The notes below the pieces were generated by a model. It was not told the origin of the DNA. It worked only from the letters and a program-made list of their open reading frames with translations, and did not search any database. Below are positions 33,701 through 47,700 of a DNA stretch of 64,000 nucleotides, piece after piece; positions within the stretch are counted from its first letter, which is position 1; the number at the start of each line of letters is the position of its first letter. The stretch comes from Steinernema hermaphroditum (Eukaryota > Nematoda > Chromadorea > Rhabditida > Steinernematidae). Location of the stretch: contig CM059624.1 in NCBI GenBank assembly GCA_030435675.1, positions 12,734,769-12,798,768 of the forward strand, read 5' to 3'. The position numbers and the translations under genes are program-made.

Positions 33701-34246
33701 GTATGCGGCTTCCAATATGCAGCTTTTTGGCCCAAAGTGTAGATCAATTATTTATCTACACGATGCGCGCCGGCGAAGCCAATTTAGCCTCCGATATTCC
33801 TGTCTATTTTGTCCACAACCGTTTCAATCGCTGCGTGTGGTATTCCAGCTCTGATTATGATAATGTAATCTTGCGATATGCTTTATATTTATCCGCTTCA
33901 GGCATACAGAAGTTGACTCTACAGCGGTTTTGTTTAATTTTTGGGGCCATGGCAATATTCTCATGCCCAAACAGCTGACAAGCGTAAAATTTTTATCTCT
34001 GAACTAAGAAGTGAATCTAAGGAAGGTATTAACTGTTGTGACGATGCAACCGTGCGATATAATTCATCTTTATCCTCTTAGTGCGTTTGTTTGTTTGATT
34101 TTCGATACAAGAGGAACTTATTGATGCCAAAATAACTAACAACATACATGTGTATTCTACTTTTTTCATATTGCGTAATTAGGTATAATTTTTTTTTATT
34201 TTTGCAAAATTTTTTAGTCTCCGCATAGGCGTCTGTGAAAGAGAAA
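30723..34246. other. Gene-free stretch with ATTTTTG motifs
   Basis: I see no supported gene. A GC-richer patch at 31300-31460 and another at 32060-32430 have open frames without recognisable domains. The minus-strand frame near 33120-33360 (FRKELQEHRPIMSSRRFTAQ) might be a transposon remnant but matches nothing I can name. Confidence 0.4.
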
Positions 34247-34531
34247 TTAACAGAGGGTTATTGCACACAACGGCGGCCTTTCCATGCTGTAGCACATTTC
34301 TGGCAGCTCACGCACGGTATAGCGCACCTCGCTCTGACAGTTACTTATCTTGTCGATTAGGTTTTTGAGGATCAGAGTCTGCTTGTAAACATCAATAATG
34401 CTGCGGAATTCTGACTTCAGCTGTGGTCGTTTGGACTGTTCGGCGGGTTTCTGACTCGCTGCGGTTTTGTGACACTGAGCCGTTTCACGAACTCGGGACA
34501 TTGCATCCTTGGTATGGAAACAGGACCACAT
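34247..34531 (-). CDS. Possible 94-residue protein
   Basis: An open frame of 94 codons (MWSCFHTKDAMSRVRETAQC ... ITLC) shows coding-like codon choice near its end. A TTTCTCCGCAG acceptor-like site lies about 20 nt upstream, compatible with trans-splicing. It includes a helical stretch (VYKQTLILKNLIDKISNCQS). No family is recognised and there is no signal peptide. It could be a chance frame in a gene-poor region. Confidence 0.3.
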   Translation of the reverse strand: MWSCFHTKDAMSRVRETAQCHKTAASQKPAEQSKRPQLKSEFRSIIDVYKQTLILKNLIDKISNCQSEVRYTVRELPEMCYSMERPPLCAITLC

Positions 34532-35127
34532 GCGAAGTGAGGAGAGTATGCTGCGGAGAAAGAGGGCAAAGTTAAGTTCTTTCTATCGACAAAGGTCTCA
34601 GAAGTACCTTCGAAGAACTCCGTTCCATTAATTTTTGACACTTTTCCAACTCTCTCACATTTTTGATGCTTTATTTAAACGTGCTTGGAATTAATAAGTT
34701 GCTTTCCCATTTGAAACAATGTTGTTTTAATTTTTGGATGTTCCATTACACTCCATCGCAACCACAAACTGCGATCGAAATCCCTGTACATAGATCTGAG
34801 ATGTAGAATTTTGTGGATTTTCTTTTGCTGTTGAGTTTATTAATAGACAACTCGTTCTGGACGTTCGGAGATCACTGCTGTCATTGAGACGCAATGAAGA
34901 AACTCGAGAAGTGTAAGTTGAACCTGGTGGATGATTTTTCTCGACGTGAAAACGGCAATGTTTTGATGACGTTATTGTTGCAGATTGACCGTTCATTCGT
35001 GTCAAAAGGAAAAAGACAATTCACATAAATACGCATAACCATACCTTCAGAACCTTTATTAAAGTTTACTTCTGACTCACCTCTCAAAATTTACCTTTTC
35101 AATTTCACACGCATTGCGTAGATCAGC

Positions 35128-35644
35128 ATTTTTGGAATTTGCTCGCTTTACCATCTAGCTCTGGAGCGGCCATCTTGCTGTCGACTTCACTCATCAACCA
35201 ACCATAAGAAGCACTTGTGTACTTTGTCCCCGATATCTGCTCTAAGGGCTGCGACGTAAGAGTTCGGTCTCCGTCCAATTAATTCCCGGGAATGCTTCGG
35301 CTTCCTTCGGCGACTCTAAGACTTGCACCAAGTCTCCGCAGATGTTTATTCGCTCTGTTGCAAAGCGATCCTGTTTTAGCCACCCTTTAGGCCTGCACTT
35401 CCATATTCACTGAATTTGATGATGTTTCCAAGGAGATCTGCGCTACTTTGAGAGTCAAATGGCGCTCCACAGGTGCTCGTTCCCCTTTGATCCTAGTGGT
35501 CTGTGAGATAATGCAAGGCTTCCAGGAAGCTAAGGACTTTAGAGTGTTGCATGACGGCGCTGTTTGTTCTTAATTAACGCCGGTCTCTCTTGGTTAGTGG
35601 TTGCCACTTATATCCTGGCTGGCACGTCTTGATAGAAGAAAGAT
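35128..35644. repeat. 0.5 kb dispersed repeat, copy 1
   Basis: About 490-515 bp is shared, at high identity and in direct orientation, with 37473-38002. The conserved body runs from AGCTCTGGAGCGGCCAT to GATAGAAGAAAGAT. It has no long open frame, no obvious terminal repeats and no A-tail. A weaker third match to its end may lie near 38410-38450. Confidence 0.85.
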
Positions 35645-37472
35645 ACTGTGTGATTTAGCTTGTGTGATAAACACAGTAGTTCAACTTTCAGAAAATGAAA
35701 GATTAGAGATTTACTCGATCGTACAGAGTTCTGTGATAACTGACTCTTTAAAGACTTCCATTTTCACCGACATGAACACAGTTTCTGGTTAAGTATCCTT
35801 TGAGGCCTGATACCAACGAGCCGGGAATTTATACGATAAACAGTTTCATCGTTGAAACTTTCAAGATTTGAAAAAGGATTACCGACGAAAAGACGGAAAA
35901 TTTGAATTGCTCGTGAAGCATAACACATCAAATAATGCAAGTAGGAGTCTACAATATCTACAATGCATTGCGTTTGTAGCTTATGATTGGCAATTTCCAT
36001 AACTAATACCCATGAATTTGTTTTTGTAACAAAACATTCCAACGTAAAAGTTCAATCGAAGAACACAGCTTTCGAATAAGTACATGCAAATAACATTTCG
36101 TATTCTGTATTTCTGTGAAGTTTCGCTCAGCTGCTCTTTGTGGGTTTATCCTTCCTTGTTAATTTTTGAAATGAGAGGAAGGAAACTTTCCTAGAAATTT
36201 GACATTTTTAAAGACTGAGTCGAGCTCAGTTTCCCAACTTAGCTGTTTATTAACTTTATATATTGACTTTGCTCTACATGACAAATGCCCACGATAAAAC
36301 AACTTCTGCCCGGTTTTCTCCACAGTATTCTTGTTTGTTCTACATTCATGGAAGGCCGATATTTTTGTTTTCTTCCGTTTACTTTCAGTTTATCCGCTTT
36401 TTGGTATCAAAAGGCAGACTATTTGAGAAAATTTCACAATTTCTGACGGCAAGCCAAAACTATTTGAATGCCTCCACTGAAATTAGGACGGAATGCGGGT
36501 ATAAATTTTCGAGAATGAGAACAGAACAACGAAGACATGGCACATAGTGTCGGGATAACAAGCCAGTCCGATTCGAATGCCCAATATTCAAAATAGGGGA
36601 AGTATTGAATCGCAGCGACAGTGTGATGTCGTACTGCGTCATGTCGTACTATGGTCGCTGAATCAAGAGCAAGAAGTAGAGAAAAGTAGAAATTTTATTG
36701 TTTTGGTAAAATAGATCAACAATATGGCTCTACCAAACTTATACAACCATGCATGGAATGCTATACCCTGCGCATCTTTAAAATAATTCCTATCTCATCC
36801 ATTTGAGTGACTCGCTAAAACCCTCGCTTACCTCATATTTTTTGGGACGGCATTTCGGGAACGCAAATGTCTGGCCACCCTGTAGCGAAACGATGGTCTT
36901 CAACAGAAACTACTAAAAAGTTTTGGATTTTTGCGTGTGCCCGTGGTGTTTATAAAAATCGTTAGTTTGAGTTTTTAAGAAGGCTGAGTTTCTTGGCCTC
37001 ACAACTTCATAATAATCATAGTGACTTTGTATGTATTTTACGAGGTAAATGTGTACAAAGTTGGTCAAACTTTGAGATCTTTTTTATTTTTGATCTGTTG
37101 GAAACATTATTGATTTTTGTAATGGACAGTAAAATATCTGGGCTATCTAGTAGACTGCTAATCTCTTGACACCGCGCGCTGCCCGCGGTTTCCGACATTC
37201 GACCGTAAATGCGGAATTTAAAGAAAAGCACATTGTAATTATGATATGTGCACAATCTCGACAGGCGGGAAAGACGCGTAAAAACATAAACTAGCAATTG
37301 ACTACCACACAGCTCTGGCACAGTACAATAGGAGCTGAATAGGAACTGTCCACATAACCGATCTGTGGCATGTGGCACATACATTACAATTTTTGCGGCT
37401 ATTGACTGTCTCTGGTCATATCTAGCATATACTCTAGATGGTATAACGTTCGATTGAGCTAATGCTCGAAAG
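35645..37472. other. Spacer between repeat copies, no gene seen
   Basis: The sequence is AT-rich without supported exons. It contains ATTTTTG motifs at 36162, 36361, 36927, 37087, 37114 and 37389. Confidence 0.45.
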
Positions 37473-38002
37473 TTTTTTGGAATTCGCTCCATTTTACCCA
37501 CATTTTACCTACATTTTACAGCTCTGGAGCGGCCATCACTGTTTATTTCAACCATTAGAAGCACCTGTGTACTTTGCCTTCGATATCTGCTCTAAGGGCT
37601 GCGACACCAAACTCCGACGTTCGTTCTCCATCCAATTAATTCCCGGGAAAGCTTAAGCTTCCTTCGGTGACTCTAAGACTCGCACCAAGTCTCCGCAGAT
37701 GTTTATCCGCTCTGCTGCAAAGCGATCCTGTTTTAGCCACCCTTTAGGCCTGCACTTCCATATTCACTGAATTTGATGATGTTTCCAAGGAGATCTGCGC
37801 TACTTTGAGAGTCAAAGTAGCGCAGCACAGGTGCTCGTTCCCCTTTGATCCTAATGGCCTGTGAGATAATAAAAGGCTTCCAGGAAGTTAAGGACTTTGG
37901 AGTGTTGCGTGACGGCGCTGTTTGTTCTTAATTAACGCCGGTCTCTCTTGGTTAATGGTTGCCACTTATATCCTGGCTGGCACGTCTTGATAGAAGAAAG
38001 AT
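37473..38002. repeat. 0.5 kb dispersed repeat, copy 2
   Basis: This is the second direct copy of the repeat at 35128-35644. It has small indels near the start (around 37535-37610) and scattered substitutions, so it is not very recent. Confidence 0.85.
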
Positions 38003-38770
38003 TCAATGACTTTCGCTCACATTTTTGCGGTCCTTGTGGCTTCCTTTCTTCTCTTACGATATCCGTCAAAGTAAAGAAGTTACGAAATTTTTTTTTATTT
38101 TGACCTCCGAACAAAATACGACACGTCGTATTATTATCATTATGAATTTGATCCTCTTGCTTCTCAGATTTTTGTTGATCAAGTCTAACCTAGCAAATAG
38201 TTTGTTTTTCTAACAGGTCTTCAACATCGCACATACTTTCCGTACACCAACTGTAATACAAGTGTCAACTACGATGAGAACATTCAAACTAATTGAATAG
38301 AATAGTTGAAACTGAGGGCATAGTGGTGGACTTCTAGTCACCCTTGTAGTTTCTAGCTCTGTGTGAAGTGACGTGGAATCAACTGAACGTTGCGTGAGAG
38401 AGTTACGGGAAGTTAATTAATGCCGATCTCTTCGAGCTTGTTAGCGGAAAAACCTTATCCTATAACATTATCGTGCTTGAAGTAGTTGTCGCAACTAGAA
38501 GAATCAATGAGTTCAGTCGTCCACAATGCATTGCTGTACTTTCTAGTACAATACTTCTACATTTTAAAATTACAACTGTAAGTTGCTTCACACCTTTTCT
38601 TTCATAAAAGTGGAAATGACACCCGAATGGATATCCTAAACTTTACTTTATAATCTTTAATAGACTGCAGTTTGTTTATTTTTGCAATTTGCGTAGGCAT
38701 GCCCGATTTGAAGCGAGTGAGTAGTTTTGGCAGATTATCATATGATGCAGGATCCAGGTAGACTTCCAAA

Positions 38771-39604
38771 TATTGGGTTGGGCAATAAGTTCTTGCCGTT
38801 TTTTTAATCTGCGGTTTTCAGTATTTTTTTGTACCGCGAATTGTATCATATCATTTGAAAAAGCTATCTCTGCTCTACAATAGCACTTTTTGTTTTATAG
38901 CCACACTATGTCTGAATTTCAGAATATTCAGATGCAGGTTCCAGGTTTTTTGCCGCTTTCTGTACATGATTGTCACAGGCGATGAGAAGTGGTGCCAGTA
39001 TGTCAGTAAGAAGGAAAGAAAACAATGGGTTGCTCCGAAAAAGAAAAAGTGTTACTGCGCTAGTGCAGAGCAAGACAATGGCTTCTGTATTGTGGGATTG
39101 TGAGGACTTGCTACACTGGGAAATGCTGCAGCGGAATAAGACGGTCGACCAAAACTTGTACATCGCCCAACTGAATCGCTTGAACAATGCAATCCAACAG
39201 AAAAGCTCGAATCATGAAGCCATCCTTCTGCACGACACCACCCACTCGCAAATTGTAAAAGTCGTCAAGACCGCCAAGACTCCAAGAGCTTAAGTAGGAG
39301 ATTCTTCCACATCCACCGTATTCTCCACACGTAGCACTAACGCACTGTCACCTGCTCCACTCGCTGTCAAACCATATGAGGAGTGTTTCATTCGAAAATG
39401 ACGAAGAACTCTAAACCTGGATCAACGACTTCTTCGAGTCCAGACCTGCCGATTTTTTGAGAACAGGATTCGATCAACTGGTGGGCCGGTGGGGGAAGGT
39501 CGTGGACATCAATGGTCAATAAATTGTTGATTAATTTCATTTCATAAAAGTTCGTTTTTTAATCAACGAAAAAAAACGGCAAGAACTTATTGCCCAACCT
39601 AATA
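38771..39604 (+). mobile_element. Decayed mariner transposon with intact terminal repeats
   Basis: The element occupies 38773-39602 and is flanked by TA. Its terminal inverted repeats (GGTTGGGCAATAAGTTCTTG followed by CCG and T-run, and the complement at 39569-39602) are nearly perfect. Inside are broken pieces of a mariner transposase: IVTGDEKW (first catalytic Asp), WEMLQRNKTVDQNLYIAQLN, LLHDTTHSQIVK (second Asp; usual form HDNARPH), HPPYSPHVALTH (third Asp of SPDLAPSD lost) and GRWGKVVDINGQ near the end. The N-terminal DNA-binding part is missing and there are frameshifts, so it is inactive but possibly still mobilisable through its ends. Confidence 0.92.
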
Positions 39605-39605
39605 T

Positions 39606-40030
39606 GTGACCCGACTGGAAGCTTATCAGTGCACTAATATCACTACAGGCTACAAAGGAGACCGTGTGCATGAAGCCATGGAAAGAGGGGGATTGATTTC
39701 ATCACATGCCTTCTTCAGAGTGCGTTTGAGCGAGTCCAATGACTTGTACTTAACTGCGCAGGCCTACTGTTCCATGATGCAGATGGGGAAGTCGATTCTC
39801 CCTTGGATAATGACTCCCTCCAGAACCAATTCTTGGTACGTTTTCTACTTGATGTTGACTTGCTACTTGATTTTGGGATAGGAGCCTGATCAAACGAGAC
39901 AAAATAATGTGCCTTCCTTCGAATTTTTGCAGGATTTTGCAGTACACTACTTGAATCTCCTTCCATACAGTCCCAACGAAATAATTTTTGAAGCTAAACG
40001 TCATCTGGACAGCAGAGCAGAGAGAGCGTG
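39606..40030 (+). pseudogene. Possible Tc1-like transposase remnant
   Basis: The region directly follows the mariner element. Shifting frames show Tc1-like echoes: AYCSMMQMGKSILPW, QNNVPSFEFLQDF (compare QDNAPCH) and LLPYSPNEIIFEAKRHLDSR (compare SPDLNPIENLW...LK). No terminal repeats were identified. It is heavily decayed. Confidence 0.35.
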
Positions 40031-41769
40031 AGTCACTAACGCGATTTTCATTCTTTAAGTGCATGTGTACTTTCCGCGTTACGTGATTTTCCAATGGTTT
40101 TCCCAAGGGGCGCACTTTGCATTGAAAGACAACACACTGAACAAATTAAACGACCGACGGCCATTCGTTCAGCTGCTTTGCTTAAAGGTCTGCTTCAGTT
40201 CTGAGAAGAATGAATGTTGGCCAATAACACTTCATCGGCTCATTTCTTCGGCCAAACCTAGTCTCATAGAAAACAACTTTGACAAACACTTTCCACATCC
40301 GTTTCATGGGAATGTCCCCATCGCTAATGTGAAATCTGTGAACGTCATCCGTCAATCTTATTCAATATATGCGGCGAAAACAACTTGAACTGGCTTCGCT
40401 TTGAGGTTTCTATGTCGTCTAACCCTTGTAAATTTCGGGTTTTAATAATTTGCTTAGTTGACGGATTAGAGCACTTGTGATTTGCTCCAATGTGATTTTC
40501 TTTAAGGCTTCATGTTTGGCACCATGCTTCAAGATGTATATCTCTGATCTTTTATTGCATTTCATGTCTTTTAAAATGATATTTTTGATATCATTTGTGT
40601 CGGTGACAATCGTCCGTTCGCTGTAGCAGAAATGAATTCAGTAGGCGGTTGTTCTCGGCCTGGAACACCTGGGAGCCGTAGTTCACGCCAAAGAAGACCC
40701 TCAACACCGCCCGCGCCACCGAGTCAACCTGTAACAGAAAATGCCTCTCGCTCCACTCCACATTGTAAATCTTATAAACATAAACTTGCGCGTTATACAA
40801 CATTCATAGCGCCTCTTCAGAGAAACGCTGCACTATTTCAAATGCAATTCATTGTTGATTCATTTTGCGTTTCATTTAATTTCATTTTTATTTTTTTAGA
40901 CGGGTTCTGGGCGACGAGATCAATATTTTTGCACGAGGCACGCACATAACGCACGCCAATACCTCTCTCGATTTCTAAATAAAGTGTAAAAATGAATTGT
41001 AAATCTCATAAGCTTAAAATTGGTTGGTTGGACGGCAGCCATTCAGTGTATGTGGATCGTCTTCACTGAAACGCTGTACAAGCAAAACAAGCGAAATCTA
41101 AGTGTATCGATTTTTGGATGGTTCAATATTTTTCCATAGCATACTTTCAGCCTTTAACAATTCCTCCAATTATGACGAGGATCTACTTTCGTTGTACGTG
41201 AGTGCTTTTCTTAGCTCTGTTTTTCTATCCTTTGATCGACAGCGGTATCGTTTTCGATATCAAAGATTATCTACCCCTTTTTGCAGTTGGTTCTTTCAAT
41301 TTTTGCTTAGGAAAAACACATCGATGGATGCCTTTATTTCTTCACGGACAAATCATTAATCTTGGCAATGTTAAGCGAAAGTGCTTCTCGGGTTATTAGA
41401 CACATTTTTGCAAAAAACCCTTACAAATCCGATCCCATTTCTCAAATAAGCACCTTTCGAAAATCAGCCACTCATTCATCAACCTTCCTGCACGTAGCAG
41501 GCTATATCCGCCCATGGAATGGTGCCAGGTGCTCCGATTCCGGGAACGTCAACGACGCCGTTTACGAGCGCATTCCCACTGTGCGTTTCCATAAACGCGA
41601 CGTCGCCAGCTGCCGGGAAGCGGGGGAGTCACTGTGCGGCGCCTCCTCCTCCGCGCAAACAATTCTTTCGTCACTGGATGCGTGCACCCGCGAAGCTCCG
41701 TGTCTCCTTTCGTGTCAAGCAGTGGCGCTCTCTCACCGGACGCTCACTTTTCAGATCGAAAAACGGACG

Positions 41770-44700
41770 ATGAAGCTCAAGGTGTTCAGCGAACCCTGCT
41801 CACCGCCGCCTTCCCCCGTTCTCGCCAAAAGACACGGTAAGTGATTCGGAGTCCGAGTGTGGATAGATTGCCAAACACTACGCAACAAGACAAAAATACG
41901 TTAGAATGATCGGTTTTTTTGTTTAAAATGGTTGACCGTGAGATCCCAATACGACACGAATATGATACGACACAGAGCCCAGCCCAGATAGTCCCTTCGG
42001 GAAGAAATTCGTATTTCATATCCGTGATTCTATTATTCCACGTGACATCCAAAAAACAGCATTACAAGCTTCTTTCTCTTATTTTTGGAATTGTTGCGCA
42101 AACTGACTTCAAGACCACAAAAATCAGAGTTTCCTGAGAAGTAATGGCAAAAATGTCTTATGAGTGAGTGGATATTAAATCACATCGTGCGTTCCCTTTT
42201 ATTGGAACAAAGAATAACGACAAAATTGCAAGAATAAGTCAGAATAATCGATTTTTGGGGTGAATTGATACCCGTGAAATCACCAATAGATAGGGCAAAA
42301 AGCATAGTACAGATAGTGCTTTCGGACAGGTACTTGGCGAAGGCAATAGCCATCAGTGCCGAGGTTTGGATTTTTGATGATCGGTGGAGATTTTCCAAAA
42401 AAAAAACATTTCCAGTGGATGTACACCATACTCGGATAAGCGTGGTTCTTAACGATGAATCTATGCACAACGTTAACTAGGGAATCTTCTGAAGTGCCCG
42501 TCTCAGATCGCACTGAAACTTGGCGGACTCGTCGAGCTGAGAGCTGTCGAGCGTCGAGCTAATTTTTGTACGTTCATCCATGATTCGTGTTTTCTGGTCA
42601 CTGGCAAAAGGTCCGAAAATTTCAAAAGGTACATAATGTTGTGATCACTGTCACAAGAGTTGCTGTATTTTTGCATACATTTCTTGTTGTGACAGCATTC
42701 TGCTTTCACTTTCAAAGGTTACGTTTCATGCTACCAATTACTCATTATGTTTCTTACATGAAAAAAAACTTCCAACTTTCAATGCGCAAGTTACTTGGTC
42801 CTTAGCACTCAAACGACGCTCTACGCAGCCGCGTTTATAATTAACGAACATATTAGATGGCTCTTTGCGCTTAGAAGTAGGGTTTTATCCACGAGTCATC
42901 CACTGCTGCTTCCTTCTGAAGTTGACCAAGGACCCGCTTCTCGTCACCTTTAACCAGAGGTAACCAGAACGAATTTCTCTCGTTTTTTGAAAGCGAAGGA
43001 GCCGCAATTGAAATTCTCTTATCTTTCTGAGTGCTGATGAAGCCGTGCGGGATCCATGCTCCCTGCTTCGTCTTGAAACCTAATAGAGCGAGATAGTGCG
43101 AGACGGCCAAATGGCCCATGTTCAACCGGCCAGCCATTTGGATCACATTAGCGCCCTTAATATAATTACTGGACGATGAATATTAACTTAACATTGACTT
43201 TTATTATTAGCAGCTATTTAAAAAATACTAAACGAGCTGTATGAATTTTGCTTATTGAGACTGGATTGCAACTAAATGATTAGTTATTACATAAGGGAAC
43301 AGTGTGATGCAGAGATCGAGGAGCGGATAAGGAGAAAGGAAAATACGCATAACTGTCAACATGATGATGCTCGAATGATGATTACACGGTTTATTAAAGT
43401 TTCTGAACTTTCATTAGCAGCTAACTCTATCTTTTTTTATTCACTGCCACGTCACGAATCGAAGTTGTTTAGTTTTCTTCTGTTAATTCGTTAACGATTG
43501 TTCTTTGTGCACACATTTTGGAAGCTGGGACAAATCACGATTGATGAGATCAGTGAAATGGAAACTTAAGAAATGGATGCTCGTTTTCCTGATATTAGGA
43601 GCTCTTTCCGTTCCTATACTTTTTATTTTTGCACGCGAAATTTGGTTGCTAGGTTGAATTTATCTTTTTTCACCGAATTTATCAATTTTCGCCTTTAAGC
43701 GTAGTCACCAGTTAATTTGTTTTTCGATAGATCTATATTTTTGAACGTTAGACTTTTCGTCGATCAATATATTTCGCATTCGATCAAATTCTCATCGCAT
43801 GGTTTCTGTGAATCCTTAATGATATAATCACGCATGTTTACACCTTTCTAACGACTAGATCAAGGCTATTGTGTTTCCAGGGCGTCAGCTCCCTCCTCCA
43901 ATATTATGAAAGGTCTAGAATCAAGGAATATTCGACCTCTTTGTCGTATTTTAAACGCTTTCCACTGAAATCAATATTCGGATATTCGAAGACGTTCTGC
44001 TATATCGTCGCTGACACTGATACCCTTACTATTCTGAAATTTATATAGAATCAGTGTTAATCGAAGATAAGTCAAGCTGAGTCATTCAACATCCCCAAAA
44101 CGAGTTCGAAATTCGGGAATATAAGGAACCTAGTTGATGGATAACATAGACGTTTTCGGATTATATGATTCACGTCCTGCAACATTCATTTAGGTAAACC
44201 CCAATTTTTTTGTGGCCGCTTATTGTCTCCCTTCTTTTTTTGCGCTAATCATCCTCTTTGCTTGCAGAATACAGCTCTGTCAGCGGCTCTCCGACCACAC
44301 ACAAACGCGTTCTCAACATCGAAGACAATCTGGTGATCCCGGAAGACTTCAAGAATCCGACAAAGACGTTCATGTCGCGATTGCGCGAACTGACAAGGTG
44401 AGCGATGAATTTTTTTGGTGACAGCCACGTGCCCACCACATGATCTCCTCGTGAGCGCTGTTTTGACTTAAGCGGCGTTGTTTTATCGCCGCTTTTTCGG
44501 CGTCTCACTTCAAATTGATTGATGCGCCGGAATCGCGGCGACGTGCAAACACCGCGCTCGACTGGGCTAAATTTGTGCACTTTACGGAGTTTAATTAGGG
44601 CATTGGGACTGTTCACTGTGCGCATGAATAACAATGCCACCTTTTTGAAGAAGTTGTCAGATCGAAGAAAGCTTTTCGTGGGAATAAAGACTTGGTCGCT

Positions 44701-47700
44701 TACGGTGTGTTGCATTGGATTGATCACAAAAGGATCCAAATAAGCCAATGTCTCTGATTCGTAATCACATTCTATTATTCCACGTGATGTCCAAAAGAAC
44801 ATTATGACAGAACTTTGACTAAACTAGCTCACACAAGCGGACCCGTGAAGTAACAATAAAAAAGGATCTAGCAGCATTTTTGCAATATCGTTCACGCGAA
44901 CTTACTGACAATCAAAACCCACATCTGCTGATGATACAACTGTTACGTACTCACTGTCGCCTTCGTTTGATATCGCACCGAAGCGGTGATCTACGTTGCA
45001 TTATTGAGCATGACGAGACCAGGCAGATCCTTCGGCTTGACATAGCGGTGGAGTCGGTCAATGAATACGGTCTTCTTAGCAAGACAAACCAGGGCTTCCA
45101 GGTGTTCCAAAACATCAGGAGGACATTATAGATTTTTGCAAAGAAAGTTTATCACTTTCATAGATTGTTGCCCCAATATCATAACTGAGTCTAAAAACAG
45201 TCTAAAAAGTCTAAAAGTCTAAAAGTCTAAAAACTACTTCGCCTTGACACAATTTACAAGCTCAGTCATCTCATTTCTGACAGTGTCAACGGGCGAAGCA
45301 AGCATTAGGCGGTCCTTAATCCTGAACTTATAATCCTAAGTATGCACCACAAATCTATGTCCGAAGTTTACAGACAAATAAATATGAATATCAGACATAT
45401 TTCAGAGCGATTTCATTTTTGGGCTTTGGCTGCGTTCATTTCTTAAAAAGCCTACAGTTTCATTGGTACAAATCACCGAAGCACATACGTTTCATTATTG
45501 AACATGATAAGACCAGGCAGATGCTTCAGCTTGACAAGCGACGCGGGTGGAGTGGGGTAATGACTGTGGTCTTCTTGAAAAACTAGGGCTTCCAGGTGTT
45601 CCAAGCCTTCAGAGAGCCGTGGTAATTATTACTTCAGTAACGATGGCCAAAAACGACCGCTCACTCAACTCACTCAATCCTAAATTGCTTTTAGACGCCC
45701 GAATTCTGTTTTACCTTTGATCTGTTTTTTTTATTTCTTTGCGATATAAGTAGACAGTACAAATCTACGTGTAAAGTACGTAGAAGTGTAAAGACATGGT
45801 TATGCATATGATTATTTCGTATATTTCAATCGACCGATTTCATTTTTGTCATCTGACGCTTGACCCTATAGAAAACAGACAGTCGTCTTGTTGACGTTTT
45901 GCCCCCTACGTAGTTCCTGTCGTTTTTTTTTCTGCAAAACCCTTTCCGTTCGCTTCATTTCTGCACGACGCCTCAAACGTAATCTATTTGCTCAGGAAGC
46001 GATAAGCGTTGAGTTATGTGGCGCCACCGCCGCGTGCACTCCGCGTGCTCTCGCGCTGACCTTCGCGCGCCGCTTGGCGCCGATCCAGATCACATGGCGA
46101 TCACGTGCCCCACGATCAGCAGTTAGGCGAAAACGGTTCGATCCCGACGAGCTTTTTTGATCGCCTTGACTGGTCGAAGTGGTTCCAACGATAGATTAAT
46201 GCGCGTGTGATGGGTGCGCATGTTGTGGGAAACTGATAAGCGATAACGACATTCGGCAGGTGCGACTCTTTCGCTGACGTCACGCAACTTTTACACTTAA
46301 GCGGATTACGGCGGGCACAACATAGAGGCTAATTAGCACGGAATGATTGCACAGCAAGGAAGAACGTGAATTTTTGTTTTCAGGGGGTTTCAACTCTGTA
46401 CACTGTGTGTCAATGAACGTAGTTTTCAAACCGGTACACCTTCAGAATTCATTGAAAATAGGACTTTGTTTAGCTCTTATAGATTCTTTGCAAAACTCTA
46501 TAAAATCGACCTGATGTTTTCTGATTATCGCCGTTTTATAAACTTTCGCAGAAATGGGATTGCACCACAAGAAAGAGCATGGAAAATAACGGTAGAATAG
46601 ATGCCAAATGAAAACTTTCGAAGGAAATTTCTCGACTTTTTTTTCAAATTTTTGGCAAATTTTTCTGCTCGGTGTTTTCTCGATATTTTTCGTTCTATTT
46701 GTCTCTGTTTATCATCGTCATAATTTTTGTGCAGCAACTGTTCTACGCGTCAGTTTCACATGGTCGTTGTGAATCATTTTAACTTTGATAATACGGACAA
46801 TATACAGTGCGGATGTAAATTGGATGTCATCGATGTCTTCGCTTGCTCGTTAACTGTTTCACCTCATCAGCACTTTTGGTATAGATAATGTTGTTTATAC
46901 TGTCATCGCGTCGATTTACACCTTCTGTCCGTTTCTCAGACTCGGTCCCATCTTGAGGAGACCTCGAGGAAGACAGGGACCTTCTTTCCTTCCATCCAGA
47001 ATCTGTCACTCTTCGGAACAGTTGGATCAAGATCGAGTCGAATAAGTTTAATTTTTGCATATTTCTGGAAGTTGGGTAAGATGGTTTTGTTGCTTTGTAG
47101 CAACATCAGTACTGTAGTCGTGTTTCTTTACAGCACCAAATGTCCGATTCCTTGTAACTATATGTATCATAGAAAACATTCTTCAAACAATTTTTCTACG
47201 ATTCTCTACAGTTCCTTATCGATCATTCAAGCTACACTTTTGGCGTAAAATGCTTTCGTACCTCGCATTTAAATAACTATTTGAGCTCTGTGGTACATTT
47301 AAATCATCTTATTTTAAGCTTTACCATATATTTAATTCTTACTAAATTACGATCACGAGAACTGTATATGAAATGTGGGGAAAAGATGCACTGTAAGGCT
47401 CACCTTCCAGTCTCATATTTAAGCTCTAATTACCTGATGTGTCGTATATCGTCACTGATACGGTAGAACTGGAATTCGGACCCAGGTTGGCGAAGGCCGA
47501 CGGAACGAACAACTTGATCTCAAGGTCTAAAGTATTTCCCCTTAGGGCATGAATAGTATTTTTGTGCGTTGGGGTTGTTGTCTGAAATAGGTATAGTTTT
47601 TGCCCTCCTCAAAGTAAGGTTACGACTTCAATCAACGTTTGTGCGTGAAATTCTCGATTTTCTGTGAAAACAATGCACTGAAGTATTATCCATTTTTGCG

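Noticed and set aside
44245..44802. 185-codon minus-strand frame
   Set aside because: It overlaps the phase-compatible plus exon 44268-44397; there is no recognisable domain.
45180..45240. Possible CRISPR-like array
   Set aside because: Units of 8-10 bp without spacers form a microsatellite; nuclear nematode DNA has no CRISPR arrays.
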